Of a stretch of 64,000 bases of DNA, positions 10,231 to 24,530 are shown piece by piece. The position numbers and the translations under genes were made by a program. A model generated the notes under the pieces. That model ran no database searches, had not been told where the DNA came from, and saw only the letters and a program-made list of their open reading frames with translations. The DNA is from Cherax quadricarinatus. Taxonomy: Eukaryota; Arthropoda; Malacostraca; Decapoda; Parastacidae. The stretch's first letter is position 1, and each line of letters starts with the position of its first letter. The stretch covers positions 24,783,890-24,847,889 of the forward strand of contig NC_091352.1 of the NCBI RefSeq assembly GCF_038502225.1. The letters are read 5' to 3'.

Positions 10231-13200
10231 TGGTTATAGGAATATATTCGGGGGTCTAGTAGTGATAGGAAAATACGTGAGAACCTAGTAGTGATAGGAA
10301 CATATTCGAGGACCTAGTAGTGATAGGAATATATGCGAGGACCTGGAAGTGACAGGAATATATGCGAAGACCTAGTAGTGATAGGAATATATGCGAGGAC
10401 CTAGTAGTGATAGGAATATATACGGGGACCTAATAGTGATAGGAATATATACGGGGTCCTAGTAGTGATGGAAATATATACGGGGACGTGGTAGTGATAG
10501 GAATATATACGGGGACCTAGCAGTGATTGGAATATATGTGAGGACTTAGTAATGATAGGAATATATACGGAGTCCTAGTAGTGATAGGCATATATGCGAG
10601 GATCTAGTAGTGATAGGAATATATGTGAGGACCTAGTAGTGATATGAATATATGTGAGGACCTAGTAATGATAGGAATATATACGGGGTCCTAGTAGTGA
10701 TAGGAATATATGCAAGGATCTTGAAGTGATAGGAATATATGTGAGGACCTAGTAGTGATAGGAGTATACGGGGTTCTAGTAGTGACAGAAATATATGTGA
10801 GGACCTAGTAGTGATAGGAATATATCTGAGGACCTAGTAGTGATAGGAATATATGCGAGGACCTAGTAGTAATAGGAATATATGCGAGGACCTAGTAGTG
10901 ATAGGAATATATGCGAGGACCTAGTAGTGATAGGAATATATGCGCGGACCTAGTAGTGATAGGAATATATGCGGGAACCTAGTAGTGATAGGAATATATG
11001 CAAGGACCTAGTAGTGATAGGAATATATGCGACGACCTAGTAGTGATAGGAATATATGCGAGGACCTAGTAGTGATAGGAATATATGCGAGGGCCTAGTA
11101 GTGATAGGAATATATGCGATGATCTAGTAGCGATAGGAATATATGTGAGGACCTAGTAGTGATAGGAGTATATGGGGTTCTAGTAGTGATAGAAATATAT
11201 GCGGGGACCTAGTAATGATAGGAATATATACGGGGTCCTAGTAGTGATAGGAATATATGCGAGGATCTAGTAGTGATAGGAATATATGTGAGGACCTAGT
11301 AGTGATAGGAGTATACGGGGTTCTATTAGTGGTAGAAAAATATGCGAGGACCTAGTTGTGATAGGAATATATGTGAGGACCTAGTAGTGATAGGAATATA
11401 TGCGAGGACCTAGTAGTGATAGGAATATATGCGAGGACGTAGTAGCGGTAGGAATATATGCGCGGACCTAGTAGTGATAGGAATATATGCGAGGACCTAG
11501 TAGTGATAGGAATATATGCAAGGACCTAGTAGTGATGGGAATATATGCGAGGACCTAGTAGTGATAGGAATATATTCGAGGACCTAGTAGTGATAGGAGT
11601 ATATGCGAGGACCTACTAGTGATAGGAATATATGCAAGGACCTAGTAGTGATAGGAATATATGCGAGGACCTAGTAGTGATAGGAATATATGCGAGGACC
11701 TAGTAGTGATAGAAATATATGCGAGGACCTAGTAGTGATAGAAATATATGCGAGTACCTAGTAGTGATAGGAATATATGCGAGGACCTAGTAGTGATAGG
11801 AATATATGCGAGGACCTAGTAGTGATAGATATATGTGCGAGGACCTAGTAGTGATAGGAATATATTCGAGGACCTAGTAGTGATAGAAATATATGCGAGG
11901 ACCTAGTAGTGATAGGAATGTATGCGAGGACCTAGTAGTGATAGGAATATATGCGAGGACCTAGTAGTGATAGAAATATATGCGAGGACCTAGTAGTGAT
12001 AGGAATATATGCGAGGACCTAGTAGTGATAGGAATATATGCGAGGACCTAGTAGTGATAGAAATATATGCGAGGACCTAGTAGTGATAGGAATATATGCG
12101 AGGACCTAGTAGTGATAGGAATATATGCGAGGAACTAGTAGCGATAGAAATATATGCGAGTACCTAGTAGAGATAGGAATATATGCGAGGACCTAGTAGT
12201 GATAGGAATATATGCGAGGACCTAGTAGTGATAGGAATATATGCGAGGACCTAGTAGTGATAGGTATATATGCGAGGACCTAGTAGTGATAGGAATATAT
12301 TCGAGGACCTAGTAGTGATACGAATATATGCGTGGACGTAGTAGTGATAGAAATATATGCGAGTACCTAGTAGTGATAGGAATATATGCGAGGACCTAGT
12401 AGTGATAGGAATATATGCGAGGACCTAGTAGTGATAGAAATATATGCGAGTACCTAGTAGTGATAGGAATATATGCGAGGACCTAGTAGTGATAGGAATA
12501 TATGCGAGGACCTAGTAGTGATAGAAATATATGCGAGGACCTGGTAGTGATAAGAATATATGCGTGGACCTAGTAATGATAGGAATATATATGGGGTTCT
12601 AGTAGTGATAGGAATATATGCGATGATCTAGTAGCGATAGGAACATATGTGAGGACCTAGTAGTGATAGGAGTATATGGAGATCTAGTAGTGATAGAAAC
12701 ATATGCGAGGACCTAGTAATGATAGGAATATATACGGAGTCCTAGTAGTGATAGGAATATATGCGAGGATCTAGTAATGATAGGAATATATGTGAGGACC
12801 TAGTAGTGATAGGAGTATACGGGGTTCTAGTAGTGGTAGAAAAATATGCGAGGACCTAGTTGTGATAGGAATGTACGTGAGGACCTAGTAGTGATAGGAA
12901 TATATGCGAGGACCTAGTAGTGATAGGAATATATGCGAGGACGTAGTAGCGGTAGGAATATATGCGCGGACCTAGTAGTGATAGGAATATATGCGAGGAC
13001 CTAGTAGTGATAGGAATATATGCGAGGACCTAGTAGTGATAGGAATATATGCGAGGACCTAGTAGTGATAGGAATATATGCGAGGACCTAGTAGTGATAG
13101 GAATATATGCGAGGACCTAGTAGTGATAGGAATATATGCGAGGACCTAGTAGTGATAGGAATATATGCGAGGACCTAGTAGTGATAGAAATATATGCGAG

Positions 13201-16200
13201 GACCTAGTAGTGATAGAAATATATGCGAGGACCTAGTAGTGATAGGAATATATGCGAGGACCTAGTAGTGATAGGAATATATGCGAAGACCTAGTAGTGA
13301 TAGGAATATATGCGAGGACCTAGTAGTGATAGGAATATATTCGAGGACCTAGAAGTGATAGGTATATATGCGAGGACCTAGTAGTGATAGGACCTAGTAG
13401 TATACGGGGTTCTAGTAGTGACAGAAATATATGTGAGGACCTAGTAGTGATAGGAATATATCTGAGGACCTAGTAGTGATAGGAATATATGCGAGGACCT
13501 AGTAGTAATAGGAATATATGCGAGGACCTAGTAGTGATAGGAATATATGCGAGGACCTAGTAGTGATAGGAATATATGCGCGGACCTAGTAGTGATAGGA
13601 ATATATGCGAGAACCTAGTAGTGATAGGAATATATGCAAGGACCTAGTAGTGATAGGAATATATGCGACGACCTAGTAGTGATAGGAATATATGCGAGGA
13701 CCTAGTAGTGATAGGAATATATGCGAGGGCCTAGTAGTGATAGGAATATATGCGACGATCTAGTAGCGATAGGAATATATGTGAGGACCTAGTAGTGATA
13801 GGAGTATATGGGGTTCTAGTAGTGATAGAAATATATGCGGGGACCTAGTAATGATAGGAATATATACGGGGTCCTAGTAGTGATAGGAATATATGCGAGG
13901 ATCTAGTAGTGATAGGAATATATGTGAGGACCAAGTAGTGATAGGAGTATACGGGGTTCTATTAGTGGTAGAAAAATATGCGAGGACCTAGTTGTGATAG
14001 GAATATATGTGAGGACCTAGTAGTGATAGGAATATATGCGAGGACCTAGTAGTGATAGGAATATATGCGAGGACGTAGTAGCGGTAGGAATATATGCGCG
14101 GACCTAGTAGTGATAGGAATATATGCGAGGACCTAGTAGTGATAGGAATATATGCAAGGACCTAGTAGTGATGGGAATATATGCGAGGACCTAGTAGTGA
14201 TAGGAATATATTCGAGGACCTAGTAGTGATAGGAGTATATGCGAGGACCTACTAGTGATAGGAATATATGCAAGGACCTAGTAGTGATAGGAATATATGC
14301 GAGGACCTAGTAGTGATAGAAATATATGCGAGGACCTGGTAGTGATAAGAATATATGCGTGGACGTAGTAATGATAGAAATATATATGGGGTTCTAGTAG
14401 TGATAGGAATATATGCGATGATCTAGTAGCGATAGGAATATATGTGAGGACCTAGTAGTGATAGGAGTATATGGAGATCTAGTAGTGATAGAAATATATG
14501 CGAGGACCTAGTAATGATAGGAATATATACGGAGTCCTAGTAGTGATAGGAATATATGCGAGGATCTAGTAATGATAGGAATATATGTGAGGACCTAGTA
14601 GTGATAGGAGTATACGGGGTTCTAGTAGTGGTAGAAAAATATGCGAGGACCTAGTTGTGATAGGAATGTACGTGAGGACCTAGTAGTGATAGGAATATAT
14701 GCGAGGACCTAGTAGTGATAGGAATATATGCGAGGACGTAGTAGCGGTAGGAATATATGCGCGGACCTAGTAGTGATAGGAATATATGCGAGGACCTAGT
14801 AGTGATAGGAATATATGCAAGGACCTAGTAGTGATGGGAATATATGCGAGGACCTAGTAGTGATAGGAATATATTCGAGGACCTAGTAGTGATAGGAGTA
14901 TATGCGAGGACCTACTAGTGATACGAATATATGCAAGGACCTAGTAGTGATAGGAATATATGCGAGGACCTAGTAGTGATAAGAATATATGCGTGGACCT
15001 AGTAATGATAGAAATATATATGGGATCCTAGTAGTGATAGGAATATATGCGATGATCTAGTAGCGATAGGAATATATGTGAGGACCTAGTAGTGATAGGA
15101 GTATATGGGGCTCTAGTAGTGATAGAAATATATGCGGGGACCTAGTAATGATAGGAATATATACGGCGTCGTAGTAGTGATAGGAATATATGCGAGGATC
15201 TAGTAGTGATAGGAATATATGTGAGGACCTAGTAGTGATAGGAGTATACGGGGTTCTATTAGTGGTAGAAAAATATGCGAGGACCTAGTTGTGATAGGAA
15301 TATATGTGAGGACCTAGTAGTGATAGGAATATATGCGAGGACCTAGTAGTGATAGGAATATATGCGAGGACGTAGTAGCGGTAGGAATATATGCGCGGAC
15401 CTAGTAGTGATAGGAATATATGCGAGGACCTAGTAGTGATAGGAATATATGCAAGGACCTAGTAGTGATGGGAATATATGCGAGGACCTAGTAGTGATAG
15501 GAATATATTCGTGGACCTAGTAGTGATAGGAGTATATGCGAGGACCTACTAGTGATAGGAATATATGCAAGGACCTAGTAGTGATAGGAATATATGCGAG
15601 GACCTAGTAGTGATAGGAATATATGCGAGGACCTAGTAGTGATAGAAATATATGCGAGGACCTAGTAGTGATAGAAATATATGCGAGTACCTAGTAGTGA
15701 TAGGAATATATGCGAGGACCTAGTAGTGATAGGAATATATGCGAGGACCTAGTAGTGATAGGTATATGTGCGAGGACCTAGTAGTGATAGGAATATATTC
15801 GAGGACCTAGAAGTGATAGGTATATTTGCGAGGACCTAGTAGTGATAGGAGTATACGGGGTTCTAGTAGTGACAGAAATATATGTGAGGACCTAGTAGTG
15901 ATAGGAATATATCTGAGGACCTAGTAGTGATAGGAATATATGCGAGGACCTAGTAGTAATAGGAATATATGCGAGGACCTAGTAGTGATAGGAATATATG
16001 CGAGGACCTAGTAGTGATAGGAATATATGCGCGGACCTAGTAGTGATAGGAATATATGCGAGAACCTAGTAGTGATAGGAATATATGCAAGGGCCTAGTA
16101 GTGATAGGAATATATGCGACGACCTAGTAGTGATAGGAATATATGCGAGGACCTAGTAGTGATAGGAATATATGCGAGGGCCTAGTAGTGATAGGAATAT

Positions 16201-19200
16201 ATGCGATGATCTAGTAGCGATAGGAATATATGTGAGGACCTAGTAGTGATAGGAGTATATGGGGTTCTAGTAGTGATAGAAATATATGCGGGGACCTAGT
16301 AATGATAGGAATATATACGGGGTCCTAGTAGTGATAGGAATATATGCGAGGATCTAGTAGTGATAGGAATATATGTGAGGACCTAGTAGTGATAGGAGTA
16401 TACGGGGTTCTATTAGTGGTAGAAAAATATGCGAGGACCTAGTTGTGATAGGAATATATGTGAGGACCTAGTAGTGATAGGAATATATGCGAGGACCTAG
16501 TAGTGATAGGAATATATGCGAGGACGTAGTAGCGGTAGGAATATATGCGCGGACCTAGTAGTGATAGGAATATATGCGAGGACCTAGTAGTGATAGGAAT
16601 ATATGCAAGGACCTAGTAGTGATGGGAATATATGCGAGGACCTAGTAGTGATAGGAATATATTCGAGGACCTAGTAGTGATAGGAGTATATGCGAGGACC
16701 TACTAGTGGTAGGAATATATGCAAGGACCTAGTAGTGATAGGAATATATGCGAGGACCTAGTAGTGATAGGAATATATGCGAGGACCTAGTAGTGATAGA
16801 AATATATGCGAGGACCTAGTAGTGATAGAAATATATGCGAGTACCTAGTAGTGATAGGAATATATGCGAGGACCTAGTAGTGATAGGAATATATGCGAGG
16901 ACCTAGTAGTGATAGATATATGTGCGAGGACCTAGTAGTGATAGGAATATATTCGAGGACCTAGTAGTGATAGAAATATATGCGAGGACCTAGTAGTGAT
17001 AGGAATATATGCGAGGACCTAGTAGTGATAGGAATATATGCGAGGACCTAGTAGTGATAGAAATATATGCGAGGACCTAGTAGTGATAGGAATATATGCG
17101 AGGACCTAGTAGTGATAGGAATATATGCGAGGACCTAGTAGTGATAGAAATATATGTGAAGACCTAGTAGTGATAGGAATATATGCGAGGACCTAGTAGT
17201 GATAGGTATATGTGCGAGGACCTAGTAGTGATAGAAATATATGCGAGTACCTAGTAGTGATAGGAATATATGCGAGGACCTAGTAGTGATAGGAATATAT
17301 GCGAAGACCTAGTAGTGATAGGAATATATGCGAGGACCTAGTAGTGATAGGTATATTTGCGAAGACCTAGTAGTGATAGGAATATATGCGAGGACCTAGT
17401 AGTGATAGGAATATATGCGAAGACCTAGTAGTGATAGGAATATATGCGAGGACCTAGTAGTGATAGGAATATATGCGAGGACCTAGTAGTGATAGGAATA
17501 TATGCGAGGACCTAGTAGTGATAGAAATATATGCGAGTACCTAGTAGTGATAGGAATATATGCGGGGACCTAGTAATGATAGGAATATATACGGGGTATT
17601 AGTAGTGATAGGAATATATGCGAGGATCTAGTAGTGATAGGAATATATGTGAGGACCTAGTAGTGATAGGAGTATACGGGGTTCTAGTAGTGGTAGAAAA
17701 ATATGCGAGGACCTAGTTGTGATAGGAATATATGTGAGGACCTAGTAGTGATAGGAATATATGCGAGGACCTAGTAGTGATAGGAATATATGCGAGGACG
17801 TAGTAGCGGTAGGAATATATGCGCGGACCTAGTAGTGATAGGAATATATGCGAGGACCTAGTAGTGATAGGAATATATGCAAGGACCTAGTAGTGATGGG
17901 AATATATGCGAGGACCTAGTAGTGATAGACCTAGTAATATATGCCAGGACCTAGTAGTGATAGGAATATATGCGAGGACCTAGTAGTGATAGGAATATAT
18001 GCGAGGACCTAGTAGTGATAGGAATATATGCGAGGACCTAGTAGTGATAGAAATATATGCGAGGACCTAGTAGTGATAGAAATATATGCGTGGACCTAGT
18101 AATGATAGGAATATATATGGGGTCCTAGTAGTGATAGGAACATATGCGATGACCTAGTAGCGATAGGAATATATGTGAGGACCTAGTAGTGATAGGAGTA
18201 TATGGGGCTCTAGTAGTGATAGAAATATATGCGGGGACCTAGTAATGATAGGAATATATACGGCGTCGTAGTAGTGATAGGAATATATGCGAGGATCTAG
18301 TAGTGATAGGAATATATGTGAGGACCTAGTAGTGATAGGAATATATGCAAGGACCTAGTAGTGATGGGAATATATGCGAGGACCTAGTAGTGATAGGAAT
18401 ATATCTGAGGACCTAGTAGTGATAGGAATATATGCGAGGACCTAGTAGTGACAGAAATATATGCGAGGACCTAGTAGTGATAGGAATATATGCGAGGACC
18501 TAGTAGTGATAGGAATATATGCAAGGACCTAGTAGTGATAGGAATATATGCGAGGACCTAGTAGTGATAGGAATATATGCGAGGACCTAGTAGTGATAGA
18601 AATATATATGCGAGGACCTAGTAGTGATAGGACCTAGTAGTGATAGGAATATATGCGAGGACCTAGTAGTGATAGGAATATATGCGAAGACCTAGTAGTG
18701 ATAGGAATATATGCGAGGACCTAGTAGTGATAGGTATATTTGCGAAGACCTAGTAGTGATAGGAATATATGCGAGGACCTAGTAGTGATAGGAATATATG
18801 CGAAGACCTAGTAGTGATAGGAATATATGCGAGGACCTAGTAGTGATAGGAATATATTCGAGGACCTAGAAGTGATAGGTATATTTGCGAGGACCTAGTA
18901 GTGATAGGAGTATACGGGGTTCTAGTAGTGACAGAAATATATGTGAGGACCTAGTAGTGATAGGAATATATCTGAGGACCTAGTAGTGATAGGAATATAT
19001 GCGAGGACCTAGTAGTAATAGGAATATATGCGAGGACCTAGTAGTGATAGGAATATATGCGAGGACCTAGTAGTGATAGGAATATATGCGCGGACCTAGT
19101 AGTGATAGGAATATATGCGAGAACCTAGTAGTGATAGGAATATATGCAAGGGCCTAGTAGTGATAGGAATATATGCGACGACCTAGTAGTGATAGGAATA

Positions 19201-20250
19201 TATGCGAGGACCTAGTAGTGAGAGGAATATATGCGAGGGCCTAGTAGTGATAGGAATATATGCGATGATCTAGTAGCGATAGGAATATATGTGAGGACCT
19301 AGTAGTGATAGGAGTATATGGGGTTCTAGTAGTGATAGAAATATATGCGGGGACCTAGTAATGATAGGAATATATACGGGGTCCTAGTAGTGATAGGAAT
19401 ATATGCGAGGATCTAGTAGTGATAGGAATATATGTGAGGACCTAGTAGTGATAGGAGTATACGGGGTTCTATTAGTGGTAGAAAAATATGCGAGGACCTA
19501 GTTGTGATAGGAATATATGTGAGGACCTAGTAGTGATAGGAATATATGCGAGGACCTAGTAGTGATAGGAATATATGCGAGGACGTAGTAGCGGTAGGAA
19601 TATATGCGCGGACCTAGTAGTGATAGGAATATATGCGAGGACCTAGTAGTGATAGGAATATATGCAAGGACCTAGTAGTGATGGGAATATATGCGAGGAC
19701 CTAGTAGTGATAGGAATATATTCGAGGACCTAGTAGTGATAGGAGTATATGCGAGGACCTACTAGTGATAGGAATATATGCAAGGACCTAGTAGTGATAG
19801 GAATATATGCGAGGACCTAGTAGTGATAGGAATATATGCGAGGACCTAGTAGTGATAGAAATATATGCGAGGACCTAGTAGTGATAGAAATATATGCGAG
19901 TACCTAGTAGTGATAGGAATATATGCGAGGACCTAGTAGTGATAGGAATATATGCGAGGACCTAGTAGTGATAGATATATGTGCGAGGACCTAGTAGTGA
20001 TAGGAATATATTCGAGGACCTAGTAGTGATAGAAATATATGCGAGGACCTAGTAGTGATAGGAATGTATGCGAGGACCTAGTAGTGATAGGAATATATGC
20101 GAGGACCTAGTAGTGATAGAAATATATGCGAGGACCTAGTAGTGATAGGAATATATGCGAGGACCTAGTAGTGATAGGAATATATGCGAGGACCTAGTAG
20201 TGATAGAAATATATGCGAGGACCTAGTAGTGATAGGAATATATGCGAGGA

Positions 20251-22300
20251 CCTAGTAGTGATAGGAATATATGCGAGGAACTAGTAGCGATAGAAATATA
20301 TGCGAGGACCTAGTAGTGATAGAAATATATGCGAGTACCTAGTAGAGATAGGAATATATGCGAGGACCTAGTAGTGATAGGAATATATGCGAGGACCTAG
20401 TAGTGATAGGAATATATGCGAGGACCTAGTAGTGATAGGTATATTTGCGAGGACCTAGTAGTGATAGGAATATATTCGAGGACCTAGTAGTGATACGAAT
20501 ATATGCGTGGACGTAGTAGTGATAGAAATATATGCGAGTACCTAGTAGTGATAGGAATATATGCGAGGACCTAGTAGTGATAGGAATATATGCGAGGACC
20601 TAGTAGTGATAGAAATATATGCGAGTACCTAGTAGTGATAGGAATATATGCGAGGACCTAGTAGTGATAGGAATATATGCGAGGACCTAGTAGTGATAGA
20701 AATATATGCGAGGACCTGGTAGTGATAAGAATATATGCGTGGACCTAGTAATGATAGGAATATATATGGGGTTCTAGTAGTGATAGGAATATATGCGATG
20801 ATCTAGTAGCGATAGGAATATATGTGAGGACCTAGTAGTGATAGGAGTATATGGAGATCTAGTAGTGATAGAAATATATGCGAGGACCTAGTAATGATAG
20901 GAATATATACGGAGTCCTAGTAGTGATAGGAATATATGCGAGGATCTAGTAATGATAGGAATATATGTGAGGACCTAGTAGTGATAGGAGTATACGGGGT
21001 TCTAGTAGTGGTAGAAAAATATGCGAGGACCTAGTTGTGATAGGAATGTACGTGAGGACCTAGTAGTGATAGGAATATATGCGAGGACCTAGTAGTGATA
21101 GGAATATATGCGAGGACGTAGTAGCGGTAGGAATATATGCGCGGACCTAGTAGTGATAGGAATATATGCGAGGACCTAGTAGTGATAGGAATATATGCAA
21201 GGACCTAGTAGTGATGGGAATATATGCGAGGACCTAGTAGTGATAGGAATATATTCGAGGACCTAGTAGTGATAGGAGTATATGCGAGGACCTTCTAGTG
21301 ATACGAATATATGCAAGGACCTAGTAGTGATAGGAATATATGCGAGGACCTAGTAGTGATAAGAATATATGCGTGGACCTAGTAATGATAGAAATATATA
21401 TGGGATCCTAGTAGTGATAGGAATATATGCGATGATCTAGTAGCGATAGGAATATATGTGAGGACCTAGTAGTGATAGGAGTATATGGGGCTCTAGTAGT
21501 GATAGAAATATATGCGGGGACCTAGTAATGATAGGAATATATACGGGGTCCTAGTAGTGATAGGAATATATGCGAGGATCTAGTAGTGATAGGAATATAT
21601 GTGAGGACCTAGTAGTGATAGGAGTATACGGGGTTCTATTAGTGGTAGAAAAATATGCGAGGACCTAGTTGTGATAGGAATATATGTGAGGACCTAGTAG
21701 TGATAGGAATATATGCGAGGACCTAGTAGTGATAGGAATATATGCGAGGACGTAGTAGCGGTAGGAATATATGCGCGGACCTAGTAGTGATAGGAATATA
21801 TGCGAGGACCTAGTAGTGATAGGAATATATGCAAGGACCTAGTAGTGATGGGAATATATGCGAGGACCTAGTAGTGATAGGAATATATTCGTGGACCTAG
21901 TAGTGATAGGAGTATATGCGAGGACCTACTAGTGATAGGAATATATGCAAGGACCTAGTAGTGATAGGAATATATGCGAGGACCTAGTAGTGATAGGAAT
22001 ATATGCGAGGACCTAGTAGTGATAGAAATATATGCGAGGACCTAGTAGTGATAGAAATATATGCGAGTACCTAGTAGTGATAGGAATATATGCGAGGACC
22101 TAGTAGTGATAGGAATATATGCGAGGACCTAGTAGTGATAGGTATATGTGCGAGGACCTAGTAGTGATAGGAATATATTCGAGGACCTAGAAGTGATAGG
22201 TATATTTGCGAGGACCTAGTAGTGATAGGAATATATTCGAGGACCTAGTAGTGATATGAATATATGCGTGGACCTAGTAGTGATAGAAATATATGCGAGT
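20251..22300. repeat. Higher-order block, copy 1 of a 2-kb duplication
   Basis: From CCTAGTAGTG at 20251 this block matches 24531-26551 almost base for base, including rare features: GGAACTAGTAGCGATAG at 20277, the AGTATATGGAGATCT short monomer at 20845, AGTATACGGGG at 20988 and 21625, and CTTCTAGTGATACG at about 21292. The offset is 4280 bp at the start and 4251 bp at the end, so one 29-bp monomer was gained or lost. Confidence 0.9.
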
Positions 22301-24530
22301 ACCAAGAAGTGACAGGAATATATGCGAGGACCTAGTAGTGATAGGAATATATGCGAGGACCTAGTAGTGATAGGAATATATGCGAGGACCTAGTAGTGAT
22401 AGAAATATATGCGAGTACCTAGTAGTGATAGGAATATATGCGAGGACCTAGTAGTGATAGGAATATATGCGAGGACCTAGTAGTGATAGGAATATATGCG
22501 AGGACCTAGTAGTGATAGGAATATATGCGAGGACCTAGTAGTGATAGAAATATATGCGAGGACCTAGTAGTGATAGGAATATATGCGAGGACCTAGTAGT
22601 GATAGGAATATATGCGAGGACCTAGTAGTGATAGGTATATTTGCGAGGACCTAGTAGTGATAGGAATATATTCGAGGACCTAGTAGTGATATGAATATAT
22701 GCGTGGACCTAGTAGTGATAGAAATATATGCGAGTACCTAGTAGTGATAGGAATATATGCGAGGACCTAGTAGCGATAGGAATATATGCGAGGACCTAGT
22801 AGTGATAGAAATATATGCGAGTACCTAGTAGTGATAGGAATATATGCGAGGACCTAGTAGTGATAGGAATATATGCGAGGACCTAGTAGTGATAGAAATA
22901 TATGCGAGGACCTGGTAGTGATAAGAATATATGCGTGGACCTAGTAATGATAGGAATATATATGGGGTCCTAGTAGTGATAGGAATATATGCGATGATCT
23001 AGTAGCGATAGGGATATATGTGAGGACCTAGTAGTGATAGGAGTATATGGAGATCTAGTAGTGATAGAAATATATGCGAGGACCTAGTAATGATAGGAAT
23101 ATATACGGAGTCCTAGTAGTGATAGGAATATATGCGAGGATCTAGTAATGATAGGAATATATGTGAGGACCTAGTAGTGATAGGAGTATACGGGGTTCTA
23201 GTAGTGGTAGAAAAATATGCGAGGACCTAGTTGTGATAGGAATATATGTGAGGACCTAGTAGTGATAGGAATATATGCGAGGACCTAGTAGTGATAGGAA
23301 TATATGCGAGGACGTAGTAGCGGTAAGAATATATGCGCGGACCTAGTAGTGATAGGAATATATGCGAGGACCTAGTAGTGATAGGAATATATGCAAGGAC
23401 CTAGTAGTGATGGGAATATATGCGAGGACCTAGTAGTGATAGGAATATATTCGAGGACCTAGTAGTGATAGGAGTATATGCGAGGACCTACTAGTGATAG
23501 GAATATATGCACGGACCTAGTAGTGATAGGAATATATGCGAGGACCTAGTAGTGATAGGAATATATGCGAGGACCTAGTAGTGATAGAAATATATGCGAG
23601 GACCTATTAGTGATAGAAATATATGCGAGTACCTAGTAGTGATAGGAATATATGCGAGGACCTAGTAGTGATAGGAATATATGCGAGGACCTAGTAGTGA
23701 TAGGAATATATGCGAGGACCTAGTAGTGATAGGTATATGTGCGAGGACCTAGTAGTGATAGGAATATATTCGAGGACCTAGTAGTGATAGAAATATATGC
23801 GAGGACCTAGTAGTGATAGGAATGTATGCGAGGACCTAGTAGTGATAGGAATATATGCGAGGACCTAGTAGTGATAGAAATATATGCGAGGACCTAGTAG
23901 TGATAGTAATATATGCGAGGACCTAGTAGTGATAGGAATATATGCGAGGACCTAGTAGTGATAGAAATATATGCGAGGACCTAGTAGTGATAGGAATATA
24001 TGCGAGGACCTAGTAGTGATAGAAATATATGCGAGGACCTAGTAGTGATAGAAATATATGCGAGGACCTAGTAGTGATAGAAATATATGCGAGTACCTAG
24101 TAGTGATAGGAATATATGCGAGGACCTAGTAGTGATAGGAATATATGCGAAGACCTAGTAGTGATAGGAATATATGCGAGGACCTAGTAGTGATAGGTAT
24201 ATTTGCGAGGACCTAGTAGTGATAGGAATATATTCGAGGACCTAGTAGTGATATGAATATATGCGTGGACCTAGTAGTGATAGAAATATATGCGAGTACC
24301 TAGTAGTGATAGGAATATATGCGAGGACCTAGTAGTGATAGGAATATATGCGAGGACCTAGTAGTGATAGAAATATATGCGAGTACCTAGTAGTGATAGG
24401 AATATATGCGAGGACCTAGTAGTGATAGGAATATATGCGAGGACCTAGTAGTAATAGAAATATATGCGAGGACCTGGTAGTGATAAGAATATATGCGTGG
24501 ACCTAGTAATGATAGGAATATATATGGGGT

